From the NCBI GenBank assembly GCA_947469885.1, contig CANIQT010000002.1, forward strand, positions 124,001 through 188,000: DNA of 64,000 nucleotides. Reading direction: 5' to 3'. Made by a program: the position numbers and the translations under genes. A model generated the notes under the pieces. It saw only the letters and a program-made list of their open reading frames with translations. It was not told where the DNA came from and did no database searches. The stretch comes from Bacteroidota bacterium (GTDB lineage Bacteria > Bacteroidota > Bacteroidia > 2-12-FULL-35-15). Shown piece by piece: positions 8,648 through 15,654 of the stretch. How positions within the stretch are numbered: position 1 is the first letter of the stretch; each line of letters opens with the position of its first letter.

Positions 8648-9580
8648 ATGAACACTAAATTATTTCCTTTGAGATTAGATGAATTGCCTGTGATAGGTAG
8701 ATTTATTTATACTTCGCTGGTACGGGATGTGACGTCTTTTGTACCTTACACTGCTTTTGATGCGCCTTATCCGGCTAATTATTTGGGTCAACTTGTGTTG
8801 GTGGAAGCTGCTGCTTCGCCTGTTGTTATTATTAATCAAATGAAGCTGGTGACTTTTAATTTGCTGACTGATGTGTATAGTTTGCATGAAAAAATGAATC
8901 AGTGTGAGATTTATTTCATAAGTGCAGGGTCTGGATTGAATGTTTTGCCGAAGGATATGGGTCAGCGGGCGGTGAGGCGTGAGGTGAACAAAGGGGATGT
9001 GGAGGCTTTGATTGGCAAGTTGGGGATTTTGAATGAAAGTATTAATGCTAACAGTGCTGCGCTGATAGGGGTTGGTTTTACTTTGGTGAATCAAGAAGCA
9101 CTGGTGACGTTGACTACGGCTATAAGAACTAATAATAATTTGCAGAATACGTTGTGGGAGCAAAGGAGTACGCAGGCGAATGCTAATATGACGTTGTTTA
9201 ATAGTTTTTGGACGAATTATGTTTCTAAGACTGCTAAGACTGGTAAGTTGATTTTTAAGGTGAGTAATAAAACGAAAGCGAAGGATTATACTGTTTCGTT
9301 GTTGAAGGGAAGGATAAGGCATGACCAGGCTCAAACGGTGGTTTTTGGGATGGTGACTTTGAGTGACGGGACGGCTGTGAACAGGGCTAAGGTGAAGTTG
9401 GTGCCGGTGGATGGTGGGAGGACAAAAACGGTTTATACTGATGCTGATGGGAAATATAGGGTGAGTGGAATGAGGGCAACGGATTATAATGAGGTGGTGA
9501 CGAAGGATGCTTTGGTGAAGGTGACTGCTATTACTGTGGCTACACGGGACCAGTTGGAGGTGAATGTGACACTATCGTGA
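8648..9580 (+). CDS. Unknown protein with C-terminal carboxypeptidase-regulatory-like domain
   Basis: A 310-residue protein from the ATG at 8648; the open frame to 8579 overlaps the promoter and is ignored. The N-terminal ~220 residues are mostly helical and match nothing I know. The last ~85 residues (VFGMVTLSDGTAVNRAKVKL, then a TDADGKYRVSGM segment) are a small beta-sandwich of the carboxypeptidase-regulatory/CnaB-like kind. There is no signal peptide, which is unusual for that fold. Codon use differs from its neighbours: many GGG, AGG, GTG and ACG codons and a strongly G-rich coding strand. This suggests recent transfer. It has its own promoter and terminator. Confidence 0.7.
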   Translation: MNTKLFPLRLDELPVIGRFIYTSLVRDVTSFVPYTAFDAPYPANYLGQLVLVEAAASPVVIINQMKLVTFNLLTDVYSLHEKMNQCEIYFISAGSGLNVLPKDMGQRAVRREVNKGDVEALIGKLGILNESINANSAALIGVGFTLVNQEALVTLTTAIRTNNNLQNTLWEQRSTQANANMTLFNSFWTNYVSKTAKTGKLIFKVSNKTKAKDYTVSLLKGRIRHDQAQTVVFGMVTLSDGTAVNRAKVKLVPVDGGRTKTVYTDADGKYRVSGMRATDYNEVVTKDALVKVTAITVATRDQLEVNVTLS

Positions 9581-9603
9581 ATTAGGAATTAGGAATTAGG
9601 AAT

Positions 9604-9643
9604 TAAAAAAATCCTGCTTTGAGAAAGGCGGGATTTTTTTTTG
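9604..9643 (+). terminator. Rho-independent terminator
   Basis: A hairpin with ATCCTGCTTT and AAAGGCGGGAT arms (one bulge, G-T pairs) is followed by a run of nine T. It ends the gene at 9580. Just before it, GAATTAG-type 8-bp units are repeated in tandem (9581-9605). Confidence 0.8.
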
Positions 9644-9650
9644 TGGGGAT

Positions 9651-9705
9651 TGTGGCGGGACGCCACCAAATAATTGTCACGAGTGGGACACTCGCGACTG
9701 CGGGG
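9651..9705. repeat. GGA-triloop hairpin repeat, copy 1
   Basis: Two hairpins with GGA triloops, GGCG-GGA-CGCC (9654-9664) and CGAGTG-GGA-CACTCG (9680-9694), are followed by CGACTGCGG. Related copies are at 10094-10121 and 37281-37340. Confidence 0.7.
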
Positions 9706-9728
9706 GGCTTTTTTGACCTAGAAAAGGT

Positions 9729-9816
9729 CACATGTTTATATAAAAATTTAATAAGCAATTGTTCGACTCCTTCGGAGTCGCATGTTTCCAGTTAATGGCT
9801 TTACTATAAACATGTG
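9729..9816. repeat. Nested inverted repeat A
   Basis: Perfect 12-bp arms CACATGTTTATA (9729-9740) and TATAAACATGTG (9805-9816) enclose a 7-bp hairpin CGACTCC-TTC-GGAGTCG (9764-9780). It lies in the 747-base region between the stop at 9580 and the lipoprotein gene, which holds no credible ORF. Confidence 0.8.
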
Positions 9817-9916
9817 ATGCCATACGGCATCGGGCTTAACTTATTGGCATTGGCTTAGCTCCTCCTACGGGGGCACTACAAGTGTTCGAAACAATAATAT
9901 GTCGTCCCTACGGGAC
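9816..9916. repeat. String of short hairpins
   Basis: Four consecutive hairpins: GATGCC-ATAC-GGCATC (9816-9831), CCTCC-TAC-GGGGG (9861-9873), CACT-ACA-AGTG (9874-9884) and GTCCC-TAC-GGGAC (9904-9916). Most share a CC-TNC-GG core. They sit between nested inverted repeats A and B. Confidence 0.7.
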
Positions 9917-9941
9917 TTTTAGAGGTGATTAGATAATTATT

Positions 9942-10017
9942 ACTACCGATATTTTGTCCTTACAGGACAGTTAAAATGCAGTATTATGCTCCCCTTTAGG
10001 AGGAAAATATCGGTAGT
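9942..10017. repeat. Nested inverted repeat B
   Basis: Perfect 14-bp arms ACTACCGATATTTT (9942-9955) and AAAATATCGGTAGT (10004-10017) enclose a hairpin TGTCCT-TAC-AGGACA (9955-9969, sharing the last arm base) and a weaker CTCC/GGAG hairpin (9989-10002). The architecture matches repeat A although the sequence differs. Confidence 0.8.
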
Positions 10018-10093
10018 GTATTTAGTAAAACACAATTTAAAGTTCTTCTTGGAAGAATGATATATAATAAGGGTTTACAAGGTTTCGAACAGT

Positions 10094-10121
10094 TGTGGTG
10101 GGACACTCGCGACTGCGGGGA
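10094..10121. repeat. GGA-triloop hairpin repeat, partial copy 2
   Basis: GTGGTGGGACACTCGCGACT followed by GCGGGG matches the right half of the copy at 9651-9705. Nearby, 10176-10251 holds a TTGTTGGTG/ACACCGACAA hairpin and another ACACCAACAA. I see no gene from 9581 to 10327. Confidence 0.55.
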
Positions 10122-10327
10122 CATGAAATAATGTAACTTTGATAGATGAAAAAAAATTGGGATATATAGTTAGGTTCGTTTGTTGGTGAAAAACACCGAC
10201 AAAGGCAGGCTTTCTGCAAAATTATAAGAGAATAATGGAACACCAACAATGGCAAAATGAGTGAGGTGGGTTTTTATTGCGCTACTCCTGACTTTTAGCT
10301 CGTATCAATTTACAGAGGAATCTTATG

Positions 10328-10939
10328 TTATCGGCTGGCATTCGTTTCTTTGTCCGTCCAGATACCAAGTTTATTCTTAATAGCAAACTTTTCCGCTGAT
10401 GTTATTTGTTGCATAAAGTTGTCGTCAAGTTTTTTATCTATTAGCATTTCTATTTTCGGTAATGGATATTCTGAAACAGGAAAAGTTGTTTCGGCTTCCA
10501 AACGCTTTTTCTCTTCGGGTACTTCTTCCCAAGTTTTATTTCTCTCCATTTCCTTTTTTGCATAACAACCATTACGAACTAAATAATTATTTAAGGTGTC
10601 GTTCTGTTGGATAACCCAGCAATAGATTGATGTATGTGGTTTTCTGCTGTCTTTGTAGGTATAAGCTGTAGTTGTAACAGGAAGAACTTTCGCATTTGGG
10701 TGTTGTGCCACCCAATAGTTTACTATGCTGTCAGTTCTTTTTGACATAGGTATTTTATCAACCCCTGCACCAAGTAAACAATACATTTGTATACTGTCTC
10801 CTTCTATTGGTAGGAGCCAAGCATATTTCACTTCAAACTTTTTTATGTCAAGTGTTTTGTAGTTACTTGATGTTTGTCCAGTGCAGTTCGCTAAAACCGA
10901 ACAAATAGTTCCAAATAAAAGTAGTTTATAAATTCTCAT
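10328..10939 (-). CDS. Putative lipoprotein with a weakly nuclease-like C-terminus
   Basis: A 203-residue protein with a signal peptide and lipobox LANC (Cys19). The body matches no family firmly. Two pieces, YLVRNGCYA and AEKFAIKNKLGIW, resemble the end of staphylococcal-nuclease-like domains, where a valine/arginine-rich strand is followed by a helix ending in GIW. I cannot see that fold's catalytic Arg/Asp set, so nuclease activity is not claimed. The gene is bracketed by a 14-bp imperfect inverted repeat (10328-10341 and 10974-10987). The left arm overlaps the stop codon, as if the gene were a mobile cassette. Confidence 0.65.
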   Translation of the reverse strand: MRIYKLLLFGTICSVLANCTGQTSSNYKTLDIKKFEVKYAWLLPIEGDSIQMYCLLGAGVDKIPMSKRTDSIVNYWVAQHPNAKVLPVTTTAYTYKDSRKPHTSIYCWVIQQNDTLNNYLVRNGCYAKKEMERNKTWEEVPEEKKRLEAETTFPVSEYPLPKIEMLIDKKLDDNFMQQITSAEKFAIKNKLGIWTDKETNASR

Positions 10940-10973
10940 TTCGTTTCGTTTCTTGTTGTTAGGTTACGGTCTT

Positions 10974-10987
10974 ATGCTTGCCGATAA
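10974..10987. repeat. Inverted repeat flanking the lipoprotein gene
   Basis: ATGCTTGCCGATAA here pairs at 12 of 14 positions with TTATCGGCTGGCAT at 10328-10341. Both arms are preceded by TCTTATG. From 10988 to 11345 I see no credible gene; a 66-codon minus frame at 10992-11192 has no supporting feature. Confidence 0.55.
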
Positions 10988-11228
10988 CGTATTAATATGC
11001 GAAACAAATATACCGAAAGTTTCGTAAGTCCGTAATTATTATATGAACTAACGCAAGTTTAATGATTGATAAGTGTATATGTTTGGGTGCTATTATTTTT
11101 TTAAAAGTAATATAAATTAAAGAATGGTTATGAAAAGTGTTTTCTTTTTTAGAAACATACTTAAACGTAAATACGAAGAGAGGAGTTAGCAAACTGCACC
11201 CGATTGTAGAGGAAATCCTTTTTTCGTG

Positions 11229-11246
11229 TGTTGCCCTTCGACAGGC
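11229..11246. repeat. CCTTCGACA-type dispersed repeat, copy 1
   Basis: CCCTTCGACAGGCTCAGG is a short near-palindrome widespread in Bacteroidota genomes. A second copy is at 45304-45326. Confidence 0.6.
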
Positions 11247-11345
11247 TCAGGGGGCGGTAGCGCTGGGAAAAAAGATTGGAACGTAAAGCGGGAAGGCACT
11301 GAAATACGAAGAGGTAAGTTGTCTGCCCAAAAAATTTTTATTATT

Positions 11346-12713
11346 TTATTTACGTTCTAGCGAAATGTTTTCATCTCCTGCTTTATAGGGTAAATAAGTA
11401 ACAATAAACTGGAACATTTCATCGGAAGTGCGCATACTTCCCTCCCGCTCTGCTACTAATTGCGGGGGACTGAAAGGATTGTTGGGATTGTGTCGAGTAT
11501 TATCATAGACTCCTTGGGCATGAATTACCGTGCCTTTGGGTAAATGTAGCATTGTTTTGAACGTATAAAAATACTGCCAACGGAAATCCCATTTATTTAT
11601 TCGGATGAGATGCACTGTATCGCCTGAAGGCAAAAGTGCATAAGCCAGAAACTTGTGCCCCAGCAGGTGCATGTGGGGATTGACTGTTAAGACTGAAATA
11701 TCGTTTGGTAAGGTATAATCGGCATGAAAAGTCATAACAGTATCGGGAGGAATAACAAGAGGAGGAACTGTAGGCACTACTCCGAAAGTGCCCAACTGAA
11801 ACTCTTTGAGTGGTCGTTTGGGTTTTTGTTTGGCATAAAAAACATTGAAAGCAGTTTGGTCGGTAGTGTCTGTTCGGGAAGGACCGTAATGAATATCTTT
11901 TAAAAATATGGCACCCTTTCGGGTAAATTGAAAACCACCGATGCCTTCGGGATATAAAGGAGGAGTTACTCCTGGCAAATAATTGGTAAGCGAAAAGGTG
12001 AGCATGGGAAAAGTGCCATCGTCATTGGGTAAATCGAGTTGTTTATAAGCATCTAATGTATTGGCTACTTCGGGAATATCAACAACAACGTTGCCTTTCA
12101 TTACATCTTTGCGTTTATCAAAATCATAACTCAGCAATTGCGCATTTACATGATGTACCAGTTTACGATTGTCGGGCACCACTTCCACTACACTTACAAA
12201 AGTATCTTTTGGAATTTGGTAAGGTACACGCATTAGCAAAAAATTATCTTTTCCATTTCCTTTAATACTATAAACATCGCGAAGCTTAATTACCAAATCA
12301 GGTTTGCCTAATTGTGAGCCTTTAGGAAAAACAGGTGGTGCAGGTATGTTAGTTGAATCACCAATTGCACAACCTTGGTCCACCCATCGTGCAATTAAAT
12401 CAATTTCTTCGTGCGTCAAAACTTTTTCATCAATAAAATGTGAGTAGGTGGCATCTGCCGGCCAGGGGGGCATAAAGCGGGAAGTGGTAACATACTTGAG
12501 CAATGCCCCTCGTGATGAAGCATCCTGATAAGAAATTAAATTGAATCCACCTGCTTCGCCTGCTCGATGACAGGTGGTACAATTTTTATAAATGATGGGA
12601 GCAATATGTTCAGAATAAGTAACCTTTTCGGGTGTTTTATGGGTAGTACAGGAATTGAAAAATAAAATGTTTGAAAAAATAATTAATAAAATACTGTATC
12701 TTTTTTGAATCAT
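11346..12713 (-). CDS. Cytochrome c / copper monooxygenase-like lipoprotein
   Basis: From the ATG at 12713 (eight codons inside the open frame) a lipoprotein signal ends at FNSC. Next comes a short c-type cytochrome module with heme site CTTCH (about residues 45-49), RFMPPWPAD and RWVDQGCAIG. The rest resembles copper type II ascorbate-dependent monooxygenases of the peptidylglycine hydroxylase fold: LVHHVNAQLL supplies a His pair and NPHMHLLGHKF an HxH plus His. Such fused proteins are common in Bacteroidota and presumably oxidise small substrates in the periplasm with electrons passed by the heme. The substrate is unknown. It is a single gene with no operon partner. Confidence 0.75.
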   Translation of the reverse strand: MIQKRYSILLIIFSNILFFNSCTTHKTPEKVTYSEHIAPIIYKNCTTCHRAGEAGGFNLISYQDASSRGALLKYVTTSRFMPPWPADATYSHFIDEKVLTHEEIDLIARWVDQGCAIGDSTNIPAPPVFPKGSQLGKPDLVIKLRDVYSIKGNGKDNFLLMRVPYQIPKDTFVSVVEVVPDNRKLVHHVNAQLLSYDFDKRKDVMKGNVVVDIPEVANTLDAYKQLDLPNDDGTFPMLTFSLTNYLPGVTPPLYPEGIGGFQFTRKGAIFLKDIHYGPSRTDTTDQTAFNVFYAKQKPKRPLKEFQLGTFGVVPTVPPLVIPPDTVMTFHADYTLPNDISVLTVNPHMHLLGHKFLAYALLPSGDTVHLIRINKWDFRWQYFYTFKTMLHLPKGTVIHAQGVYDNTRHNPNNPFSPPQLVAEREGSMRTSDEMFQFIVTYLPYKAGDENISLERK

Positions 12714-12814
12714 ACGGTTATGAATAATAAAGAACAAAATTAAACTAATGTTTGATTGCAGTAATAATTATTTTTTGAAAACAAAAGAGAACTTGTAAAC
12801 TACTAATTTTGTAA

Positions 12815-12859
12815 GACCTCACCCCCAGCCCCTCTCCTTGAAAAAAGGAGAGGGGTGAC
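12815..12859. repeat. CCTCACCCC palindromic repeat, copy 2
   Basis: GACCTCACCCCCAGCCCCTC and the GGAGAGGGGTGACG arm form a long hairpin. It faces copy 3 (12933-12975) in the opposite orientation 73 bases away. The gap between genes (12714-13040) otherwise holds only the promoter for 13041. Confidence 0.8.
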
Positions 12860-12932
12860 GGAACCTGAAGTACTTTGTAAATCAATCTTTGTATTTAAAT
12901 TAATAGTGTCACCTTCAAACGTCAGGCAGTGG

Positions 12933-12975
12933 CTCCCCTCCCCATTTTCAAGGGGAGGGGTCGGGGGTGAGGTCT
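12933..12975. repeat. CCTCACCCC palindromic repeat, copy 3 (inverted)
   Basis: CTCCCCTCCCCATTTTCAAG and the GGGGAGGGGTCGGGGGTGAGGTC arm form a hairpin. Together with copy 2 it makes a nested inverted pair that could itself fold into one large stem. Confidence 0.8.
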
Positions 12976-13040
12976 TATGTTAATTGGAAGATTTTTAATT
13001 TTTGTATAGTAGTCTAGAGAACTTGCTTTACATTTGCGCT

Positions 13041-13286
13041 ATGATTGTTTCAGTAAAAAAAATAATTTTCTTACTTCTTATTGTATTTCTTTTAGGTACT
13101 TCTGAATCGTGCCGCCCGAAACCGTCAGGGGGATACAATCCTTATCTTCATAAAAAAGAAAAACTGAGTGCAATTGAATTACAAAAACAAACCAAAGCCG
13201 ACCGTAAAGCAAGAAGGGCATACAGGAAACAAATGCGGAGAACAAGTATGAAATTTTATGGTCATAAACCTGGACCGAAGAAATAG
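13041..13286 (+). CDS. Small basic lipoprotein
   Basis: An 81-residue protein from the ATG at 13041. A -7 element TACATTTG (13029-13036) lies just upstream, so the longer frame from 13002 would overlap the promoter. A signal peptide leads to a lipobox-like SESC (about Cys24), followed by PKPSGGYNPYLHKKEK and a strongly basic tail (TKADRKARRAYRKQMRRTS). Small basic proteins with a YNPY/HKK pattern occur in Bacteroidota, but I know no function. The 3' side carries GGTCATT tandem repeats (13287-13340). Confidence 0.6.
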   Translation: MIVSVKKIIFLLLIVFLLGTSESCRPKPSGGYNPYLHKKEKLSAIELQKQTKADRKARRAYRKQMRRTSMKFYGHKPGPKK

Positions 13287-13340
13287 TCATTGGTCATTGG
13301 TCATTAGTCATTGGTCATTGGTCATTAGTCATTGGTCATT
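13287..13340. repeat. GTCATTGGTCATTA tandem repeat
   Basis: Seven or more copies of a 7-base unit GTCATTG/GTCATTA run head to tail between convergent genes. Inverted clusters of the same unit recur at 36034-36096. Confidence 0.8.
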
Positions 13341-13355
13341 GGGTTTGCCTAATAA

Positions 13356-14426
13356 CTACAACCCAATAAGAAATTTCATAGTATCCACACCATCAGCATA
13401 ATCAGCTAATGCAGGGCATTGTGCTTGTCCGAAAGGGATGGAATGAGAAACCGAACTATTGGAAGAAACAATACATTGAATCTGTTCTTTATCGTATTCT
13501 AACCGATTATTTAAAGTTTCTAAATCATTATAATACTCAAAAAATAAAACACCTATGGGGGAAGCATAAGCCACATCTTCTTTTAATAATAAAAAGTTAT
13601 TATCCAATAAAGAAGGATGATTTGCCATCAAATAAACGGTACGGTTGTAGTCGTAATTGTTGGCGTATTTGTTATTGTTGACAATGTAGTTAAAATCGAA
13701 AATGGATTGATAAAAAGTATCAAAGATATAGTCTTTCGGTACAAATAATTTGGAAACATTTCGGCAACCTAAACCAAAGTATTGAAAAATATCATTTCCC
13801 AAAAGTCGTAATTCATCAGTAGTTTCAAAACCAGTGAGCACCGCCACGGAGTTTCTGTTTTTACGAATGATGTGAGGGTATTTTCCGAAATAATAATCGA
13901 AATAGCGGGCAGAATTATTGCTTCCGGTAGCAATAACTGCATCCATCCCTTTTAATTGCCCTTCTGTAAATTCAATAAATTCAACAAATTCAGGTTCGAT
14001 GGTCATTAATACTTTTGCAACAAAAGGCAACAGGTATTTATCCTCAGATGAAAGTTTACCGATAAATTTATTACCTGATAATAAAACACACAACATATCG
14101 TGAAAGCCTACCAGTGGAATATTTCCTGCCATTATCACAGCTACCTTTTTGGGGCTATTATCTTCCGAAAGTTGTTGAATATAATTCGAAATCCATTCTA
14201 CCAATTCGTCTTCTTTCAGGCTACCAGCAAGTGCAGCAAGTGCATTCCTAACACTTTCCTCTGTAAACCATTGATTGTATATATGTACCTTTTTTATTAG
14301 CTCCTCAAAATCGTTGAAAAATAAAGTGTTTAGCGAATTATCGCTCTGTATTGCTCGGTTTGAAGAAAACTGTTTTAGGAATTTTCCAAGTGTTACAAAA
14401 GATTTTATGCGTTTGTCTATTTCCAT
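13356..14426 (-). CDS. LuxC-like acyl-CoA reductase
   Basis: A 356-residue protein of the LuxC/acyl-CoA reductase family, which belongs to the aldehyde dehydrogenase superfamily and reduces acyl-CoA to aldehyde with NAD(P)H. Landmarks are PKKVAVIMAGNIPLVGFHD (cofactor-binding N-terminal part), DAVIATGSNNSARYFDYYFG, and FGLGCRNVSKLFVPKDY, whose Cys near residue 220 should be the acyl-accepting nucleophile. It starts 54 bases from the divergent ferredoxin gene, a pairing often seen in Bacteroidota. The natural substrate is unknown. Confidence 0.85.
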   Translation of the reverse strand: MEIDKRIKSFVTLGKFLKQFSSNRAIQSDNSLNTLFFNDFEELIKKVHIYNQWFTEESVRNALAALAGSLKEDELVEWISNYIQQLSEDNSPKKVAVIMAGNIPLVGFHDMLCVLLSGNKFIGKLSSEDKYLLPFVAKVLMTIEPEFVEFIEFTEGQLKGMDAVIATGSNNSARYFDYYFGKYPHIIRKNRNSVAVLTGFETTDELRLLGNDIFQYFGLGCRNVSKLFVPKDYIFDTFYQSIFDFNYIVNNNKYANNYDYNRTVYLMANHPSLLDNNFLLLKEDVAYASPIGVLFFEYYNDLETLNNRLEYDKEQIQCIVSSNSSVSHSIPFGQAQCPALADYADGVDTMKFLIGL

Positions 14427-14430
14427 TTAT

Positions 14431-14438
14431 TATATTTG
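14431..14438 (+). promoter_or_regulatory. -7 promoter element for the ferredoxin gene
   Basis: TATATTTG lies 41 bases before the ferredoxin ATG and directly beside the start of the divergent acyl-CoA reductase. The nearest TTTG (14412-14415) is only 15 bases upstream, shorter than the usual spacing. Confidence 0.55.
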
Positions 14439-14479
14439 CCGAAATTATTTCACAAAACTACTAAAAACAAACTAGTCTT

Positions 14480-14827
14480 ATGGCAATAAAAATTACTGAA
14501 GAGTGCATTAATTGTGGAGCTTGCGAGCCCGAATGTCCGAATAATGCAATTTACGAAGGCGGAAACGAATGGCGTTTTGCTGACGGAACAACTATCAAAG
14601 GAACTTTTACGGGTAAAACAGGTATTACTGCTGAAGCAGATGCACCGCAGGAACCAAAAACAATGGATGTGTATTATATCGTGTCCGACAAATGTACGGA
14701 GTGTGTTGGTTTTCACGATGAGCCACAATGTGCTGCCGTTTGTCCGGTAGATTGCTGTGTGGATGATGAAAACTGGAGAGAAAGCAAAGAAACGCTATTG
14801 GCTCAACAGAAGCAAATGCACGCTTAA
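14480..14827 (+). CDS. 2[4Fe-4S] ferredoxin
   Basis: This 115-residue soluble electron carrier has two cluster motifs. The first is CINCGACEPECP at residues 9-20 (CxxCxxCxxxCP). The second is CTEC, then an eight-residue insert, then CAAVCP. The insert in the second motif is typical of the FdxN/Allochromatium-type ferredoxins. The spacer between motifs is longer than in clostridial ferredoxin. A strong terminator follows. It may donate electrons to the divergent reductase or to unrelated enzymes; the sequence does not decide this. Confidence 0.93.
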   Translation: MAIKITEECINCGACEPECPNNAIYEGGNEWRFADGTTIKGTFTGKTGITAEADAPQEPKTMDVYYIVSDKCTECVGFHDEPQCAAVCPVDCCVDDENWRESKETLLAQQKQMHA

Positions 14828-14850
14828 TTGTATCCAATCACTAAATAATA

Positions 14851-14886
14851 AATCCCCATTCTATTGATTTAGAATGGGGATTTTTT
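14851..14886 (+). terminator. Rho-independent terminator after the ferredoxin gene
   Basis: A perfect stem with AATCCCCATTCTA and TAGAATGGGGATT arms and a 6-base loop is followed by T6. Confidence 0.9.
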
Positions 14887-14913
14887 CAAATTAATAATCA
14901 ACAACTAATAACA

Positions 14914-15561
14914 ATGAACCACTTAATAGCCCCTTCTGTTCTTTCAGCCGATTTTGGAAACTTGCAAAGAGATATTGAAATGATTAATAATAGCGAAGCT
15001 GATTGGTTTCATGTGGATGTAATGGATGGAATGTTTGTTCCTAACATTTCTTTCGGTTTTCCGGTAATCAAAGCTATTAAAAAACATGCCACCAAGCCAC
15101 TTGATGTGCATTTGATGGTTACCGACCCTGATAGATATTTAACACAATTTAAAGAAGCAGGTGCTGATGTTCTAACTGTTCATTTTGAGGCTTGCATCCA
15201 TTTACACCGCACCGTTCAAGCTATTAAAGCGTTAGGATTGAAAGCAGGTGTTGCCATCAATCCTCACACTTCTGTAAATTTATTAACTGATATTATTTCT
15301 GATTTGGATTTGGTATTAATAATGAGTGTGAATCCAGGCTTTGGAGGACAGAAATTTATTGAAAATACTTATCATAAAATTGCAGCCTTAAGAGAAATTA
15401 TTCGCGCAACCAAATCGAAAGCAATGATTGAAGTAGATGGAGGGGTGGATATGAACAACTATAAGAAATTGATTGATGCTGGCGCTAATGTACTGGTGGC
15501 AGGAAATACAGTGTTCTCCTCTCCTGACCCAGTACAAACTATTTCAATGTTAAAGAAATAA
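14914..15561 (+). CDS. rpe: Ribulose-phosphate 3-epimerase
   Basis: This TIM-barrel enzyme interconverts ribulose 5-phosphate and xylulose 5-phosphate in the pentose phosphate pathway. At 215 residues it is full length. Visible landmarks are APSVLSADFGNL, WFHVDVMDGMFVPNISFG with metal-binding and catalytic His/Asp, LDVHLMV, the phosphate loop MSVNPGFGGQKFIE, and EVDGGVDMNN with the second catalytic Asp. It starts 28 bases after the ferredoxin terminator. Inverted GTTACGAATTTAC repeats separate it from crtI. Confidence 0.96.
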   Translation: MNHLIAPSVLSADFGNLQRDIEMINNSEADWFHVDVMDGMFVPNISFGFPVIKAIKKHATKPLDVHLMVTDPDRYLTQFKEAGADVLTVHFEACIHLHRTVQAIKALGLKAGVAINPHTSVNLLTDIISDLDLVLIMSVNPGFGGQKFIENTYHKIAALREIIRATKSKAMIEVDGGVDMNNYKKLIDAGANVLVAGNTVFSSPDPVQTISMLKK

Positions 15562-15574
15562 TAATTCAGATAGC

Positions 15575-15640
15575 GAATAGTTACGAATTTACTAATCTAT
15601 GTATGCGTACCTATTCGTAAATTCGTAATCATTAGTTATC
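15575..15640. repeat. Inverted repeat between rpe and crtI
   Basis: GTTACGAATTTAC on the left and GTAAATTCGTAAT on the right form an imperfect stem. A related element lies at 17127-17203, so the same repeat type brackets crtI. Confidence 0.75.
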
Positions 15641-15654
15641 CGAACAAAAAAAAA

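Noticed and set aside
8675-9334. 219-codon antisense ORF in the G-rich gene
   Set aside because: It is a shadow of the plus-strand gene's skewed composition. The plus frame has the promoter, the terminator and a recognisable domain.
10328-10987. Classical integron cassette with attC
   Set aside because: The arms do not contain a full RYYYAAC/GTTRRRY pair and no integrase is in the window, so it is kept only as an inverted-repeat-flanked gene.
10992-11192. 66-codon minus-strand ORF
   Set aside because: It has low-complexity AT-rich composition, no ribosome-binding context, no signal peptide or family, and a -33/-7 promoter is lacking.
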